From assembly GCF_001949145.1 (NCBI RefSeq), contig NW_019091418.1:2764111-2778446 (forward strand): a stretch of 14,336 nucleotides of DNA, in the 5' to 3' direction. Of this stretch, positions 1-11,751 are shown in pieces (the stretch's first letter is position 1; each line of letters starts with the position of its first letter). A program made the translations under genes and the position numbers. The notes beneath the pieces are model-generated. The model was not told where the DNA came from. It made no database searches and saw only the letters and a program-made list of their open reading frames with translations. Source of the DNA: Acanthaster planci (Eukaryota > Echinodermata > Asteroidea > Valvatida > Acanthasteridae).

Positions 1-630
1 AAGTGATTGCTGGGATGTGGCATGTGACCTTTTTACTCTCCCCCTCCCTCATATCCCCCAAGGGGTGGAAAACACCTCCCTCATGGCAGTCGTCCGTAAT
101 CCTTTGGGAATAAATATAAAGAAACCTACTAGTAGCATGATAGCCACAGAATCCTGTGCATTTCCTGTGAGAGACATGAGATGGAGGTTGCAAAGATGCT
201 ATCACAGGGCACACCATGCACATCAGGTGTATCACGCCACATGCTGCAATATATCAGTATGCTGTTCCTTATTACGCAAATGATGTATAAAAGGGCACGT
301 ATGTTTTCATTAAAGAAAATGATGTGACCAGTACATGCGTAAGTACTGTACATGGCTTGACTCGATGTGGCTTGACAAGTCACGTTACTCCGGAAAAAAC
401 ACCGCCTTCAATTCCAGCAATGTGCACTGTAATTTATGGACCAGATCCTAAACTCTTTTATTGCTATCTAAAAATGCAATGAAAGGACAAAACAAGAAAA
501 TGTTTACTTTGCTTTCGATGAAATTTTTCAGGCAAAACTGTACTTTCCCTCTGTTGTGGTCTTAGAGTGAAACAGATTTAGCAACTTATTCAGGAGTGCA
601 ACTTTCTCCCCTAACTCACCTAGATTTTAG
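1..630 (+). other. peli: Upstream Pellino intron (partial)
   Basis: The sequence ends in a pyrimidine-rich tract and TTTTAG before the first Pellino exon. The exon's phase (two bases completing a codon) requires another coding exon to the left. I find no Pellino-like exon here. The two overlapping open frames of 84-88 codons on opposite strands look random. Confidence 0.75.
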
Positions 631-749
631 ATGAGAACTCCAAGCAGCCTTATGCGTACCTCAAGTGTGGTCATGTCCATGGTTACCATCAATGGGACAG
701 TAAGAGCACACAACAGAAGACAGAGAGGACTTGTCCCATGTGTCGAGAG
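631..749 (+). CDS. peli: Pellino exon: first half of the RING-like domain
   Basis: The exon follows a pyrimidine-rich stretch ending in TTTTAG and stops before a GTAGGA donor. It opens with two bases that complete a codon split with the missing upstream exon. It then reads 39 codons, starting ENSKQPYAYLKCGHVHGYH and ending CPMCRE. The linker between the two metal-binding motifs (DSKSTQQKTERT) is polar and variable, as in other Pellinos. Its frame and phase join the next exon without a split codon. Confidence 0.93.
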
Positions 750-2642
750 GTAGGATAGCTTCTAATCAGTTCATGCTCACATACATGTTGGTTGCTTTTA
801 GTCCTCCAACAGCTGAAGGATTGAGGATTGTTAGGGTTAATCTGTAATTTGATTTGCATTTATTTTTAAGGGTTCATTTTGTTTTCCAAAAGTTATAGAG
901 ATTTGAGTACAGTTTTTGAATGAAGCAAATTTTGGTACATTTTAACCATTTTCTGATAGTATTATTTTACAGTTAATAAGTGCAAGGTGTGGTATTAGTT
1001 TTGGCTAAAAATTTCAACTGTTTGAATAAGTAAAAACATGTTAACATCTTGGTGTACAGTAAGTAAGACACCAGAAAATGCTTTGTTGTTGGCCTCTGAT
1101 TGTACAATGTACCATGAAGCAATATTTGCTTAGATGACCAGCTTTGGAACACGGCAAAGTCAGGCTACAACACACTATCAACCCCTAAAGACTAGTCAGA
1201 CCTACAAAACCAGTGGGAACCCACTGAAGCATGAGACAACGTATATATGCACCACCTGCTTCTCTGTATGGAAATTGCCAGATCATGTTTACAAGTTACA
1301 AGTGTTAAAGAGATTATGTATTGGAAAAGAGTGGTTACATGCTACGGGTATGCTGCCCCCATCTAATACAGTAGTTGTCCATAAATTATCTAAAGAGGGC
1401 AGCAGACACGCTATTCCTTGAATTACAGGAAGAATTTTAACCAGTGTTGTTGTTCTGACACATTATTTCTGCTTACAGGCAGGATCATATGAACCTCTCA
1501 TCATGGGAAATGAACCCAGTTTCTACGTCGACTCTGGAAATCCAACCCATGCTTATGTTCCCTGTGGTCACGTGTGTTCCGAAAAAACTGTCAAGTAAGT
1601 GGCATGTTTATTTCTCCGTAATGCTCGTCTCAAAATAATGAAAATTTTGATTAAAAAACTTTCCCTCTACAGCATGAATGCCTTTAGGTTTGTCGGTAAA
1701 AGAGTATTGAAGACAAATTACAAGAAGTGTTCCTAGCTTGGTCTGTACTGACATATTAAGTTTCAAATCTCCTCTAGATTGTATGATCTTAATTTGATTT
1801 CATGTCCTATTCAAACTGTTTTCAGGTTTTATCTGAAATAGACAGAAATCTGATTAATTTGTTATTTTGAAATCATTTGTCATGGCCCACCAGACAGTCC
1901 TTATATCAATCTAGTCTTAATCTTTGTGGAATTAAAATTACTTCCAGGGTCTTCAGCCATCTAAGTATGTGCTTACATTCTCCTACTGTACTTTAAGAGA
2001 CATGACTCTCTCACTGAAGCCTTTCGAAGTTATCGGCGTGGAGAGTGCTTGGTTTGGCTTATCCTTCACAGTCTTTGGTGCAGTAAGCTCGGGGCAAGCA
2101 ATCTAACACCCAGCCTTTTCCAGAGCACTTTTCTTGTGCCCAGTTTATCCCTTCAGATCCTGACAACATATTTCCTTCATGTTGCCCTTCAAACCCTCTC
2201 AGCTAAAGGGCTTCGAAGATTGAAAATGGTGCCATTTAGAAGTGAATTCTGTGTAAGGTGGTTACTTCCTGTCAGATTGTAATCCCTCCTACTGTACATG
2301 CTAGTAGACCTGCGTATACCACCCTCATAATCTAAACTCAGTCAGTGAGTAACCCTTATTTAATCCAATCTCAGCCTTCATTCCAAACATTCCTGTACAT
2401 GCTAGTAGACCTGCGTATACCACCCTCATAATCTAAACTCAGTCAGTGAGTAACCCTTATTTAATCCAATCTCAGCCTTCATTCCAAGTCTTGATTTCTG
2501 TCCATCTCTATACAGATACTGGTCCCAGGTTCCACTGCCACATGGAACCCATGCATTCCAAGCTGCCTGTCCATTCTGTGCAATGCCACTGTCCGGGGAT
2601 ACCGGTTACATCAAACTCATCTTCCAAGAAGCCATTGACTGA
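631..2642 (+). CDS. peli: Pellino-family RING-type E3 ubiquitin ligase, C-terminal part (three exons, 5' end outside window)
   Basis: Joining 631-749, 1479-1594 and 2516-2642 gives a split codon plus 119 residues and a TGA stop. The product matches the conserved C-terminus of Pellino proteins. Cys/His motifs occur in family order: CGHVHGYH (residues 12-19), CPMC (34-37), CGHVC (68-72) and CPFC (96-99). Between them are the hallmarks FYVDSGNPTHA (54-64), YWSQVPLPHGTHAF (79-92) and the ending GYIKLIFQ (108-115). These form the CHC2CHC2 RING-like zinc module. In the known family, Pellino binds IRAK/Pelle kinases through an N-terminal FHA-like domain, absent here, and attaches ubiquitin chains in the cytoplasm during Toll/IL-1-receptor signalling. 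All expected zinc ligands are present, so the ligase module looks intact. Vertebrate QPWVYLNCGH is QPYAYLKCGH here, which suggests an invertebrate orthologue. Which vertebrate paralogue is closest cannot be decided; invertebrates often have one copy. Confidence 0.95.
750..1478 (+). other. peli: Pellino intron
   Basis: This phase-0 intron runs from GTAGGA to a TTTCTGCTTACAG acceptor. A second AG four bases downstream (GCAG) would break the frame, so the first is used. The 95-codon open frame at 1134-1421 has no recognisable domain and no splice support. I see nothing else structured. Confidence 0.88.
1479..1594 (+). CDS. peli: Pellino exon: centre of the RING-like domain
   Basis: The exon starts AGSYEPLIMG and carries FYVDSGNPTHAY and CGHVCSEKTV. 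It ends in phase 2 before a strong GTAAGT donor. The segment aligns without gaps to the vertebrate Pellino stretch that follows CPMCR. The CGHVC motif supplies the third set of zinc ligands. Confidence 0.94.
1595..2515 (+). other. peli: Pellino last intron
   Basis: This phase-2 intron runs from GTAAGT to CTCTATACAG. Its distal third holds a perfect 95-base direct duplication, listed separately. The second copy ends 28 bases before the exon, so the duplication brackets the likely branch-point zone. The open frames at 2049-2282 and 2446-2649 are not genes; the second is an out-of-frame shadow of the last exon. Confidence 0.88.
2292..2487 (+). repeat. Perfect 95-bp direct tandem duplication in the last Pellino intron
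   Basis: Copy 1 (2292-2386) and copy 2 (2393-2487) both run from CTGTACATGCTAGTAGACC to CCTTCATTCCAA. They are identical by eye at every base. A 6-base spacer (ACATTC) separates them, giving a period of 101. Identity in non-coding DNA implies a very recent duplication or an assembly artefact. The repeat is not coding. Confidence 0.95.
2516..2642 (+). CDS. peli: Pellino last coding exon with stop codon
   Basis: The first base completes a lysine codon begun in the previous exon. The exon then reads YWSQVPLPHGTHAF, the last zinc motif CPFC, GDTGYIKLIFQ and EAID before TGA. Human Pellino proteins end the same way (GYIRLIFQGPLD), so the stop is the natural C-terminus and not a truncation. Confidence 0.95.
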
Positions 2643-2922
2643 ATGCTGATGGACGACCGATGCCAGATCTGACATGCCAGGGTGATAGAAAGGAAACAGA
2701 AACAATCCCTGCCCCTCCCCCAAATTAGCTCACTGTCACAGCATTGTATTGCATACGGTTTGACTCCTATCCCATCATGCATCTTTAAGAGCTGTTGACA
2801 CATTGACATGCTTTTCTCATTGGTCAATGTGACCCACTCTACATGTCTGTAGCCTTCCTGTAAACATTACTGCTACTGTAGCAATCTGTGGCTATTGCTT
2901 AGTGGTGTGGAACGTGTGTGTG

Positions 2923-2942
2923 AGTAGATACCGGTATCTACT
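2923..2942. repeat. 20-bp perfect palindrome centred on ACCGGT
   Basis: The sequence AGTAGATACCGGTATCTACT is identical to its own reverse complement. It lies about 280 bases past the Pellino stop and may be in its 3' UTR. In RNA it could pair with itself only across a zero loop, so intermolecular pairing or a DNA dimer site is more natural than a hairpin. Confidence 0.9.
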
Positions 2943-3531
2943 GCAACCTGCGTTTTGGGCTTGCCTGCTTTCTGTTGCTGTTCAGAATTTGGTGTACATT
3001 TTGTGTGAAGATTTTAGTTTGAGGAGACCCGTCAGGGTGTGAACGAGAACTAAATGGCAGTGGAGAGTCTTCACAAGTTTTCTGCAAAATTCCTGCTTCT
3101 CTGTTTGTGTTGGTTCCCTTTTTCTTGTACACTGTCGGAAGATGTCACATTTGGAGGATGAAAATTGGCCTTCAATTTTTATTCTTGAAATCCTTTTCTG
3201 ATAAACCGGTACTGAGACCAAATATGAGGCAGTACATTACAAAAAGGGACTTTCAGTCCATGCCAAGTCGTAGGTTGTTGGCATTGTTGAATGCAAGGAT
3301 CCATCAAATAACTGTTTTCTACATCATGCTGTTGGATTGCTTTGAAAATACATTCATGTACATTGATAGGGTAAGAATGAAAGCCACGGCTATGACAATG
3401 AAAAGTGTCTTGGAAAACCCACTGTCAAGTGAAATGTCTCATAACATGATAATGTGCTGATTATTGTGTTATATAGGGGAACTCTACTTGAGTTTGTCCT
3501 AACAGTCTCCTGAGATGAAGCTGTGAAGTGC

Positions 3532-3537
3532 AATAAA
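3532..3537 (+). terminator. Candidate polyadenylation signal AATAAA for Pellino
   Basis: A canonical hexamer in the sense of the Pellino gene, 890 bases after its stop, with GT-rich sequence downstream. It is the first AATAAA after the stop. Others occur at 3906, 5684 and 7641, so the assignment is tentative. Confidence 0.35.
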
Positions 3538-6286
3538 CTGTGGGTTGAAATTTCTAAGTTATTTTTGGACCAGTACTTTGGTCTTCTTGACAAATGTTAT
3601 TTGGTTAAAGTCGAACATGAATTTGAAAGTGCAGCCATAGGTCTTTTGGTAACATCATAGTGGTACAGGTGATCAAACAGAATCAGGTCACGTTTTCAGT
3701 AGATAAAGCTTTTGTGACGATTTTGTCTGCCCCAGACATAGCTAAAGTTAAAGACAGCATTAACCTGTATAATTTTTGGTGCAAACTGTAGAAGCAGTCC
3801 CTATTGCTGTGCCAACAAACCCTTCACCTTGAATTAGCTACTGCTCAACATCCTACCATCTGTTATCTGTCCAAACAAATTCTTGGAAAGTGACTTACTG
3901 CAGTGAATAAAAGCTACATGTAACAAGGAGATACATATACATGTACAGAGTACACAACTTGTATTGTATTTGTGATAATTTAGATGAGTCATGATATATA
4001 AGGAAATCTGTTTGGCTGTTATTTCAAAGGTTTACATCAGTCAAAATTCTGCCCCAGAAAAATGTTATATTCATATCAAATTCTGGTCACAAAATAATTG
4101 GATGTCTTTAATTTTTGATTTGGTTTGGAGTCTGTATCTCAGCTCACTTTTCTGGGGAAGAGGATGAACTTGTGCATAAGTGTGATAGAAATTTGGTGCC
4201 AAGGAGAGAATGAAGTCAGTTTGGACCAGCTTTTACCTCACAATGTTTGATGTGGAAAACGGTGTTTATTTTTGTTATCTAGCATGCCTGAAAAAAGGAA
4301 ATGTGAAATTTCAATTCAAAGGTGTAAAGTTATTTCCAGTAACCTAACATGGATACAACATGACTTTGTGATAGTTGCAGTCTGTGTGGCCTCCTGCCTT
4401 TTGCATCAATTTTCCCATTCATATGGATGCGTCACAGGAATACCGGAAGAACAATCAACAATAAACAACTGGTAAATCCACTTTGGACAAAAGTTGATGG
4501 ATCTGCCAAGTGTAAAGCACAAATCTTTAGGAAGATTGAGGAAGATTCTGCTAGGATTAAAATGTCAAGCCTTCTAATTTGCTATTTAAACTTGCCACAT
4601 GTATCTCATTATCAAACCAGTGTAAGACAGTGTGGGATTGTGTGCTTTACAACTTACATGTTTTCACAAAACTTTGAGCTTTTGTTTCAATTTGCATTGA
4701 TAGAAGTGGCAGTTGACAAGTTGTGACAAGTTTACCGCTTCTGTAGGTTATAATTTATTGCATTGTTTGACTGTAATAAACCCACACTGCCATGTTGTAC
4801 AGCACGTATTCGCACCTTGTCTTGTGTATAATGCACATGCAAAGAAAGCCCCAATTTCCAGTGCGTACTCTGATGATAAAAGCATCAATAAACCAAGATA
4901 TAAGATTTCTGTAATAAAAGGCAACAAAACAGTATTAATGTTCCATTGTAGGAATTCACCCTGTATGCATATCGTTGCAGGCATTTCTTCAGTTGATAAT
5001 ACAAAATTGTGCAATTGGATTAGAAAAGCTGGAGAAAATTCCACAAAAATCCATTAAATAACAAACTCTGGTCCATAAGTCAGATTGTAGTTGATGTTTG
5101 ATTTAGTTATTTACCTTTCAAAAAAAGGCTTCGTCAAAAGGACACATTGACAGTTTGATGCATATACGATACCCTTGTTTGATCTAATTTGTAGCAATTG
5201 TACAGAGTGGACCAGGTATGAAACTCACATGCTGTAGTTGTATTTTTTGGCATGTGCATTGATATGTATATAATTTTTCATTGTAAAATTGTTTTAAAAA
5301 GTGGATAAGTTGTTGATGAATTGGTAATGAAAATTCCCTCAGCTAAAATGATTTGAGAATTCAGTTTGAATCGAGAGAATGGTTGGATTTTATCCAAAGA
5401 GAATATTGAAGGGGTCAGGCATGATTTGTCGTATACCGAGTTTTGTACCAAGTATTTTTTGGAAATATTTATAGAGATTTTCACCTCGGGTGGCATAACT
5501 TAGGGGCCTGGGGCAAAATAGCAAAAGAAGTATTTGTTTTGGGGTTTGTTTCTTATCAAGTTTCTACATGTATAATCTATTTATTCATGATTGGAATGAA
5601 ATTTATTCCTGTGTTGTACATGATTTGCATATCTTCCCATGCATTTTTTCACAAGGAATTTTTCCGGCTTTTCTGTAAAGAAAAATAAAGGCAAACATTT
5701 GGTGAAACCTTTGCCTTATTTTTTATTCATGGTTAGGCATAGCATCTTTTTGTAAGTATAATATTAACTTATTTTTGTTTTTTGCTGAAATGTAGATTTT
5801 TTAAATATCCACAGAAGCATGCAGTTGTTTTCTAATTGTTAAAAGGTGTCTGCAGCACCAAGCTCACAGATGTTCATGTTTGTTATTCCCAATGTAGAAT
5901 TACTTTGCAATGGAAGAACAAGGTATTTATTTTAAATTGTCTGTGATAGAAACTGGGTACCTTTTTTCTAGCATTAATCTATACCATGCTCTACAGACTT
6001 TCATCCGCGGGGTCCGGTTGGTAAAGGAATTCTTGGAGTTTTTTTATTTGTAAGTATTGTAAAGAGTTATGGTTATACATGAACCGTAGCACAGACTATT
6101 ATTTACCAGTTTCCTTGAACAATAAATTTTCAGGCAGTAATGATAGATATTATGCTTTTCATTATTTTTGTCCATCCATGCAGCCTTTCTCATACTTGAA
6201 ACATCTTAGTTTTCCCCAAATGGAAATAACTTTCTCAATTACTGGTACTTCCAAAGAGTTAGAAATTTCTCATCCAACCTCATGTA

Positions 6287-6473
6287 GTTTGCCAGGCAAG
6301 ATATGGGACGGAGGGGTACCCCCCTGACCTGTCCAATCCCTATACACACTCTAGACTATTGTTACCTCACGCATCCCCCAGAAGTCTGTAAAGAATTCCT
6401 GAGATTCCGATCAAACAATGATCAACACAAAGGCAGGGGAGGGGTCTCTCCGTCCCACATCTTGCTTCAAATG
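6287..6473. mobile_element. Short terminal-inverted-repeat element (MITE-like) or hairpin
   Basis: The left arm GCAAGATATGGGACGGAG (from 6296) and the right arm CTCCGTCCCACATCTTGC (ending 6465) are reverse complements with one mismatch. The match continues inward through G/C-rich sequence (GGGTACCCCC against GGGGAGGGG). It extends weakly outward through TTTG on the left and CAAA on the right. The interior of about 110 bases has no coding capacity. The 7-mer TCATGTA flanks both sides (6280-6286 and 6474-6480) and could be a target-site duplication. Known MITEs are short, non-coding elements with such ends that are moved by a transposase encoded elsewhere. A simple hairpin is the alternative; only other genomic copies would decide. 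Confidence 0.6.
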
Positions 6474-6480
6474 TCATGTA

Positions 6481-9400
6481 ATGCTTACAGATTTACAGAC
6501 CTATGCTTATTATAAGTAGTGAGGCATGTTTTGATGTGCTTGGGTGAAAATTCATCTGATGGGTGCTCTCTCTAGTTTGTCCACACCAAGATAGGAGTCA
6601 TGTCACAGTTTGACGAGTGATGTTTCAAGTTATATTTTGTGATAGAGGCTACCCAATCTACCACAGGTTTCCAGTGGACATTTCAGCTGATTAATTTCAA
6701 CAGGGGTGAAGCGGGATTTTTCCTTATTCTAGCATTTTTCTCATGGATTTGCCAGATTCTTGGATTTTTAAACAATCTCTTATTCTGGGGTTTATCATTA
6801 AGGTGTTTTTATGTATGACAGTTGATATTGAGCACAAGAACTGAATATTTTAAGGAGTGATGAAGCATGAAGGCAAACACACTATAGATCCTATGCTACT
6901 GTGGGCCCTCAAAACCTCTGGTGATTATTTTATGGATATTTCATTTTCTTTCAGTCTCACCCCTGTTTAAATTCAGAGGTTTCCTGACCGCCCATGTACC
7001 TATGTGCAGGAATGTAATGAGCCTATAGTATATATCTAAATCAGTTAAGTACACATGGTTGTATTGTTAGAATAAGGCTCGTTTTATCTTTGAAGTTGAT
7101 CAAATTTTGAGAGGATGAATTTTAATCACTTTTACAATTAATGTGCAGGGTTTCACTAATGTGTAAATTTGCATATTTTATCACTCAGATTTGCCAAGTG
7201 TTCTGTAAAATCGATTGAAGTCATCTGAAACAAATTCTATCCCCAAAGTTGGTTTGTGTCAGTGTATTACTGATGAGGGAGCAAAGCTGGACTTGGGCCA
7301 TTACTTGTTTTTGAATGCTTCATTTTTAACACGTCAGTTAGGAAAAAAGGACAAGTTTATTTAACAGTGGTCCCAAGATTTTCCCACTGGATAGTAGTGC
7401 CCTCATTTCACAAAGTGTACGATTGGGCACTGTTTATTTGGAAATGCCTAGCTTTATTAAATTCAAGTTGTTGCCCACGCCCTCCACTGTCACTTAAAGT
7501 TGTCTTGTAAGTCATTTAATTTCGAGCATTATGTTAGCTTGCTCATTTGCTGTTCACTCATTTGGTTGTACGTTATGTTTCATACAAACTGTAACCAGAT
7601 GTTTTATGCCTTGTAACACTAATGAAATTCTACACAAGGAAATAAAGATGGGACTTGCATTGTAAAGCTGAAAACAATACGTGTGATATCAGGTTATTGG
7701 CCCCTGTGCTTCAAGATCTGTTGAATAGTCGTGCGTCTGTTAAATCCCTAGGCACGGGGACTGGTAATGCTTCATCTCTGAAAAAATTCTTCTTGGCTGT
7801 GCACCAACATCAGTCGTAAATCCTGCGATTTTTCACATAAATTTTTCATATGCCTTCAAGGTTTCTGACATGACTTGTCTCCATATCAACTTCAGGCTGA
7901 AGTGTATGTTCTTTGAAATTAGTCCCTAGATTTGAAACCCTTCAACTCAATGCAGGCCCAAAGACATGAAATGTCTAATAGTTGAATGCGAGGCCAAAAT
8001 TTTGACCACCTTCAAGCTGTTGAGACAAGGACAAAGCTGAGATTTGTAACTCTCAACTAAGCTACTGATATTGTAGTGGTTGCTACACCTTCTTCCAAGG
8101 TGGAGGCTGTGCCTACTCATGCAGTCAGTGATATTTTATGCACTGTGAATTGACCGGAGTTACCAGAGCCACTGTTGTGTAACAGCATCATGGAAATCAA
8201 TGTGCACTCTCAGCATTTCGTACCCACACAAGAGTCCATCTTACCAAGACGTCAAAACAAGTGATACATAAACACAAACAGCTCAGTTTACTCTTCTAAT
8301 GCAAATTAAATTACTGAGAAAATGAACTAACAGCTAATTCTCAGAGAGCAGGCCACATTTGAAGAGAGATATGACATGCTGGACATTTTCTGACTATATG
8401 GTTATTTTTGAATTGACTGGTTTTGGCTGCGATGACACACACCTGTGGGAAACAGCGGCAGCCGTTAAGAGTGGCTTCCATTGCTGGTTATTTCTAGCCT
8501 CATAACTGACATTCTGGGACCACACTAAGCTGATTCCTCCCTCCTACCATTGGAGACCTACATGGGATAAACACAGAGAGCTGGGAACCTGTCTTGTCAT
8601 ACTTCACTGCAGCATCTTAAATTCCATGCACACACTTCATTGGAGGACATGAGTTTCAAGGGGAACACAGGCTGAAAGTGCACACTTTTGAAGGTTGGAA
8701 ACTTTCTTAAATCCGGTACAAATGTCACTTTGGGGAGTTTCAGAAACAGAAACAAATCAGCAACTTCAAACGTCCTTCTATCATATATCATCCAGACTGC
8801 CCGGTGTATACATTTAATTGCAAGAACATTTACAGTCAGTTTTCAGTTCGTGATACAAGAATTTTTCAGTATTTTGTCTGAAATTCATGTTAAAGAGCAC
8901 ACAATTTCAAATCAGCATGGGTGCACAAAGATAATACATTCTTAGAAATCTTCTGACATTTATAATCTTATGTATAACATTTCATATTTTGAAAGATATA
9001 AAAATTAAAACTCCTGTACATTTACACTACTTCTGAATTCTAACAAGGCAAAAGATTTTTTAAGAAAGACTTTATGAAGTCTGAATCGTAACATCACTTC
9101 TGAAGATAGTAACAAAAATGCACTGTGAACAGTAATGAAAATACTCTTGTATGTGAAGTTACTTTCAAGCTGTAGTTTACAGTTGGTCATTTAGAATTTC
9201 TATGATAAAATTCAAACCTGAAAAATCTAACACACCTGTTCTGTGAGATTTAGCTGACAGACATTTCCCTTCACATGCCCAAAAGACTGCTTTGGATTTG
9301 AGAAATTTGGAAGTTAAATTCGGAAACTGTCATGCTTCTCTTTTGAGTAACGTTCCACTCCATTTACACTCTAAACTTCATTTTAAAGTCAGAAATGACT

Positions 9401-11289
9401 TAGAGTCACAGCACATCAAGATTCTGGGAGAGTTCCTTGATCTCAAACCCCAGCACCACTAAAAATTGATCACAGGCAGGAGACACTATCTCTAGGTACC
9501 AACCTGAATGTAAGGAAACTAAGAGGTAACATTTGTATCTGGATCTGGGAGTCAAACAGTGTAAGGGGACAAAGGAATCCATGCTGTTTGGACGTAGACA
9601 GGGGAAAACCAGAATTGCAGCGCATACCGGTACATGTTTGAGCAGGTGTGCTTCAGCTTTGATTTTTATTTCTACTACAATGAAGGCTTTGTTCAATGAA
9701 TCTACCTGCATGCAGAACCAAGTTCAGAGTCCCAATGGTACTGCTTTATTGATTTTGGTGTGAATCTTACAAATTGGGATTCTGGAAAAATTAAGTGAAG
9801 AATATTGAACTATGAAATACAATTCAGATATTTGCAAGAAATCTTTTCTCCAATCATGCCTACATCAGAAAAAAAAAACATACACACAAATGAATTAAGA
9901 ACCGAGGGCACATTTTCAAAGGAACTTAAATATTATCCAGCACTTGTGAGATTTTGTTGGCTACCCCCCCCCCTGAATTGGGATACACTGGTTACTTGAA
10001 CGGACTGCAGCATACCCATATCATAGCTTTGTATGATTTGTAAGATTGTGAGATTTGTCTGTCAAAAGCAACCAACATCCCTTTGAAACAAAGGGACAAA
10101 ATCATGTGTTCCCTGATCCGTTATTCCAACAGAACAAATGTTTCTATTATGATCATCTAATATGACTCCCAATATCAAAGAAATCTCATCAGATTGATTA
10201 CAGTTTTTCTATCATGCATGTATGCATAGCTAAGGGAGGCTGTAAGTGGCCTTCAATCCACTTCAACATGAACTTCTCACCTCAGCTGAACTTATTGTAC
10301 ATGTATAAATAATGTACATCCACTCAAATTAGCCTGAAGCAGTGCCACAGAAACTCTAACCAACTTTTTGAGGTCCTTCAATTTGCCCTGCTTGGAAAGT
10401 GTGTTGCACTCATTTCCTTTGTACTTTTTATGGTCTGTCACTCCCAGCCTATCCTTATTCCTATTTAACAAAATTCATCCTTAACAGCTGCTCTTTTTAA
10501 ATCTGAAGGAAAAATAAATTCAGAGCTTCATAGTGCCATTATCAGTAACAATTTCAATTAACAGTTTCTTGTATTTCCATCAAGTTTTACACATTTCTTT
10601 GGAGGGGAAAACACTTTGTAGAAAGAAATTGTTTAATCAAAATCTTTAGATACCAGTACAAATCCAACATCTAAAGCCCATCATTCACTTTCCAATTCAG
10701 TAAGATCAATAGCCTTGATCAAGCCACCTGATGACGGTGTACCATGATTGATGGTTGGCTATTTTGTTAGTAATCAGTAAGTGACCATTCACCAAACTAC
10801 TGAGCTTGTTATGTATACCCCAAAAAAAACACAAAACCCTAAGCCCATGTTACGTTACACGCAGAACTTTTGATTTCAAAGTATGCTTAGTCTCAGAGAA
10901 TACTGTGTTTGATTCCTGTGGCATACAAATTATCCAGAGGTTAGGATAAAAAAGTCTGGCTGATAAGAACTGAATCACAGCAGAATAATCCTACCTTGAT
11001 CTCTGTGTGTACTTGAGAATAACTGAAGAAAGCTACAAACATAATTGTGTAAGAATTAAATCACGGTCAATATATTGGTTATGACACAAATAAAAATTAC
11101 TGCATTATAGTGCATACATTATATGTTCCCAAAGGTTGGTCTGGGCGCGCCAGATTCACTGACCTCACTGAGGGCTTATTAGACGGTCGTGAAGCTTGTT
11201 GAGGTTAACCTTGATGTCCCTTAACCCTGAAAGAGCCAGGAGGGACGGCACTGGCTCCCTAACATTTTCTCCAATATCATTAGCGGTTT
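6481..11289. other. Non-coding DNA between the two convergent genes
   Basis: Nothing here resembles an exon of a recognisable protein on either strand. Short open frames (8597-8791, 8688-8945, 9406-9711, 9533-9763) overlap each other on opposite strands and look like chance. There is an AATAAA at 7641-7646 (+). Signals for the minus-strand gene are TTTATT at 9665-9670 and 9745-9750 and TTTAAT at about 10632. A run of ten C lies at 9964-9973. The right end is probably 3' UTR of the nuclear receptor; its limit is unknown. Confidence 0.6.
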
Positions 11290-11751
11290 TCACAAGCTGA
11301 CCCTTTTTCCAGACAGCTCAATAATGAAGATGCATACATGTAGGTCTCTGCCCTACATATAAACCTCTGAAATGTCACTTACTTCCTGTCCCAAATTGTT
11401 CATTCGAAGCCACAACCAGCAGCTTTGCTTAACTCTGATTTGAATGACATTCAGCTGGTTTTTCAGAAAGCTCAATCAACATGGATCTGTACGTGCATGT
11501 CAGTATGGCTGCTGACGTGCAGGCTACTTTCTGAGTTATGTCCAAAACAACAGCATTCTACTCCTAGTCCTTTTCTCTTACTGTCATGATGCTGAGCTGG
11601 TTTACAACTTACATGTACTAATTATACTAATCTGGGTTTGAAGCCTCTCTTAGTTACCGGTATCTTTGAATGTGTCTGTACACCTTGGTGAGGTTCTGAG
11701 GCATATGTGTTTATCATAACAGAATTGTTATCCATCCATTTTACTTTTGTC

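Larger units (their letters stand above)
2643..6286. other. Pellino 3' UTR and flanking non-coding DNA
   Basis: No exon is supported here. The longest open frames (3107-3460, 4713-5057 and its antisense 4748-5044) show no domain, composition bias or splice context of real coding sequence. The start must be Pellino 3' UTR. Candidate AATAAA signals lie at 3532-3537, 3906-3911 and 5684-5689; the first is followed by a GT-rich stretch (TGTGGGTTG). Which one is used cannot be told from sequence. The region is AT-rich with many T-runs. Confidence 0.6.

Noticed and set aside
1134-1421. 95-codon frame inside the first complete Pellino intron
   Set aside because: Flanking exons join cleanly in phase without it, and it has no Pellino similarity.
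3107-3460. 117-codon open frame on the plus strand
   Set aside because: It has no recognisable domain, is downstream of the Pellino stop, overlaps opposite-strand frames, and its length is within chance for AT-rich DNA.
4713-5057. 114-codon open frame with a 98-codon antisense partner
   Set aside because: Overlapping open frames on both strands without codon structure, domain or splice context indicate chance.
9964-9973. Run of ten C and nearby A-run
   Set aside because: Simple homopolymers; no sign of a retrotransposed poly(A) tail or other element around them.
11105-11220. Possible sixth copy of the tandem array
   Set aside because: A CTGAGGG word at 11168 is off the expected spacing and no helix-12-like partner is convincing.
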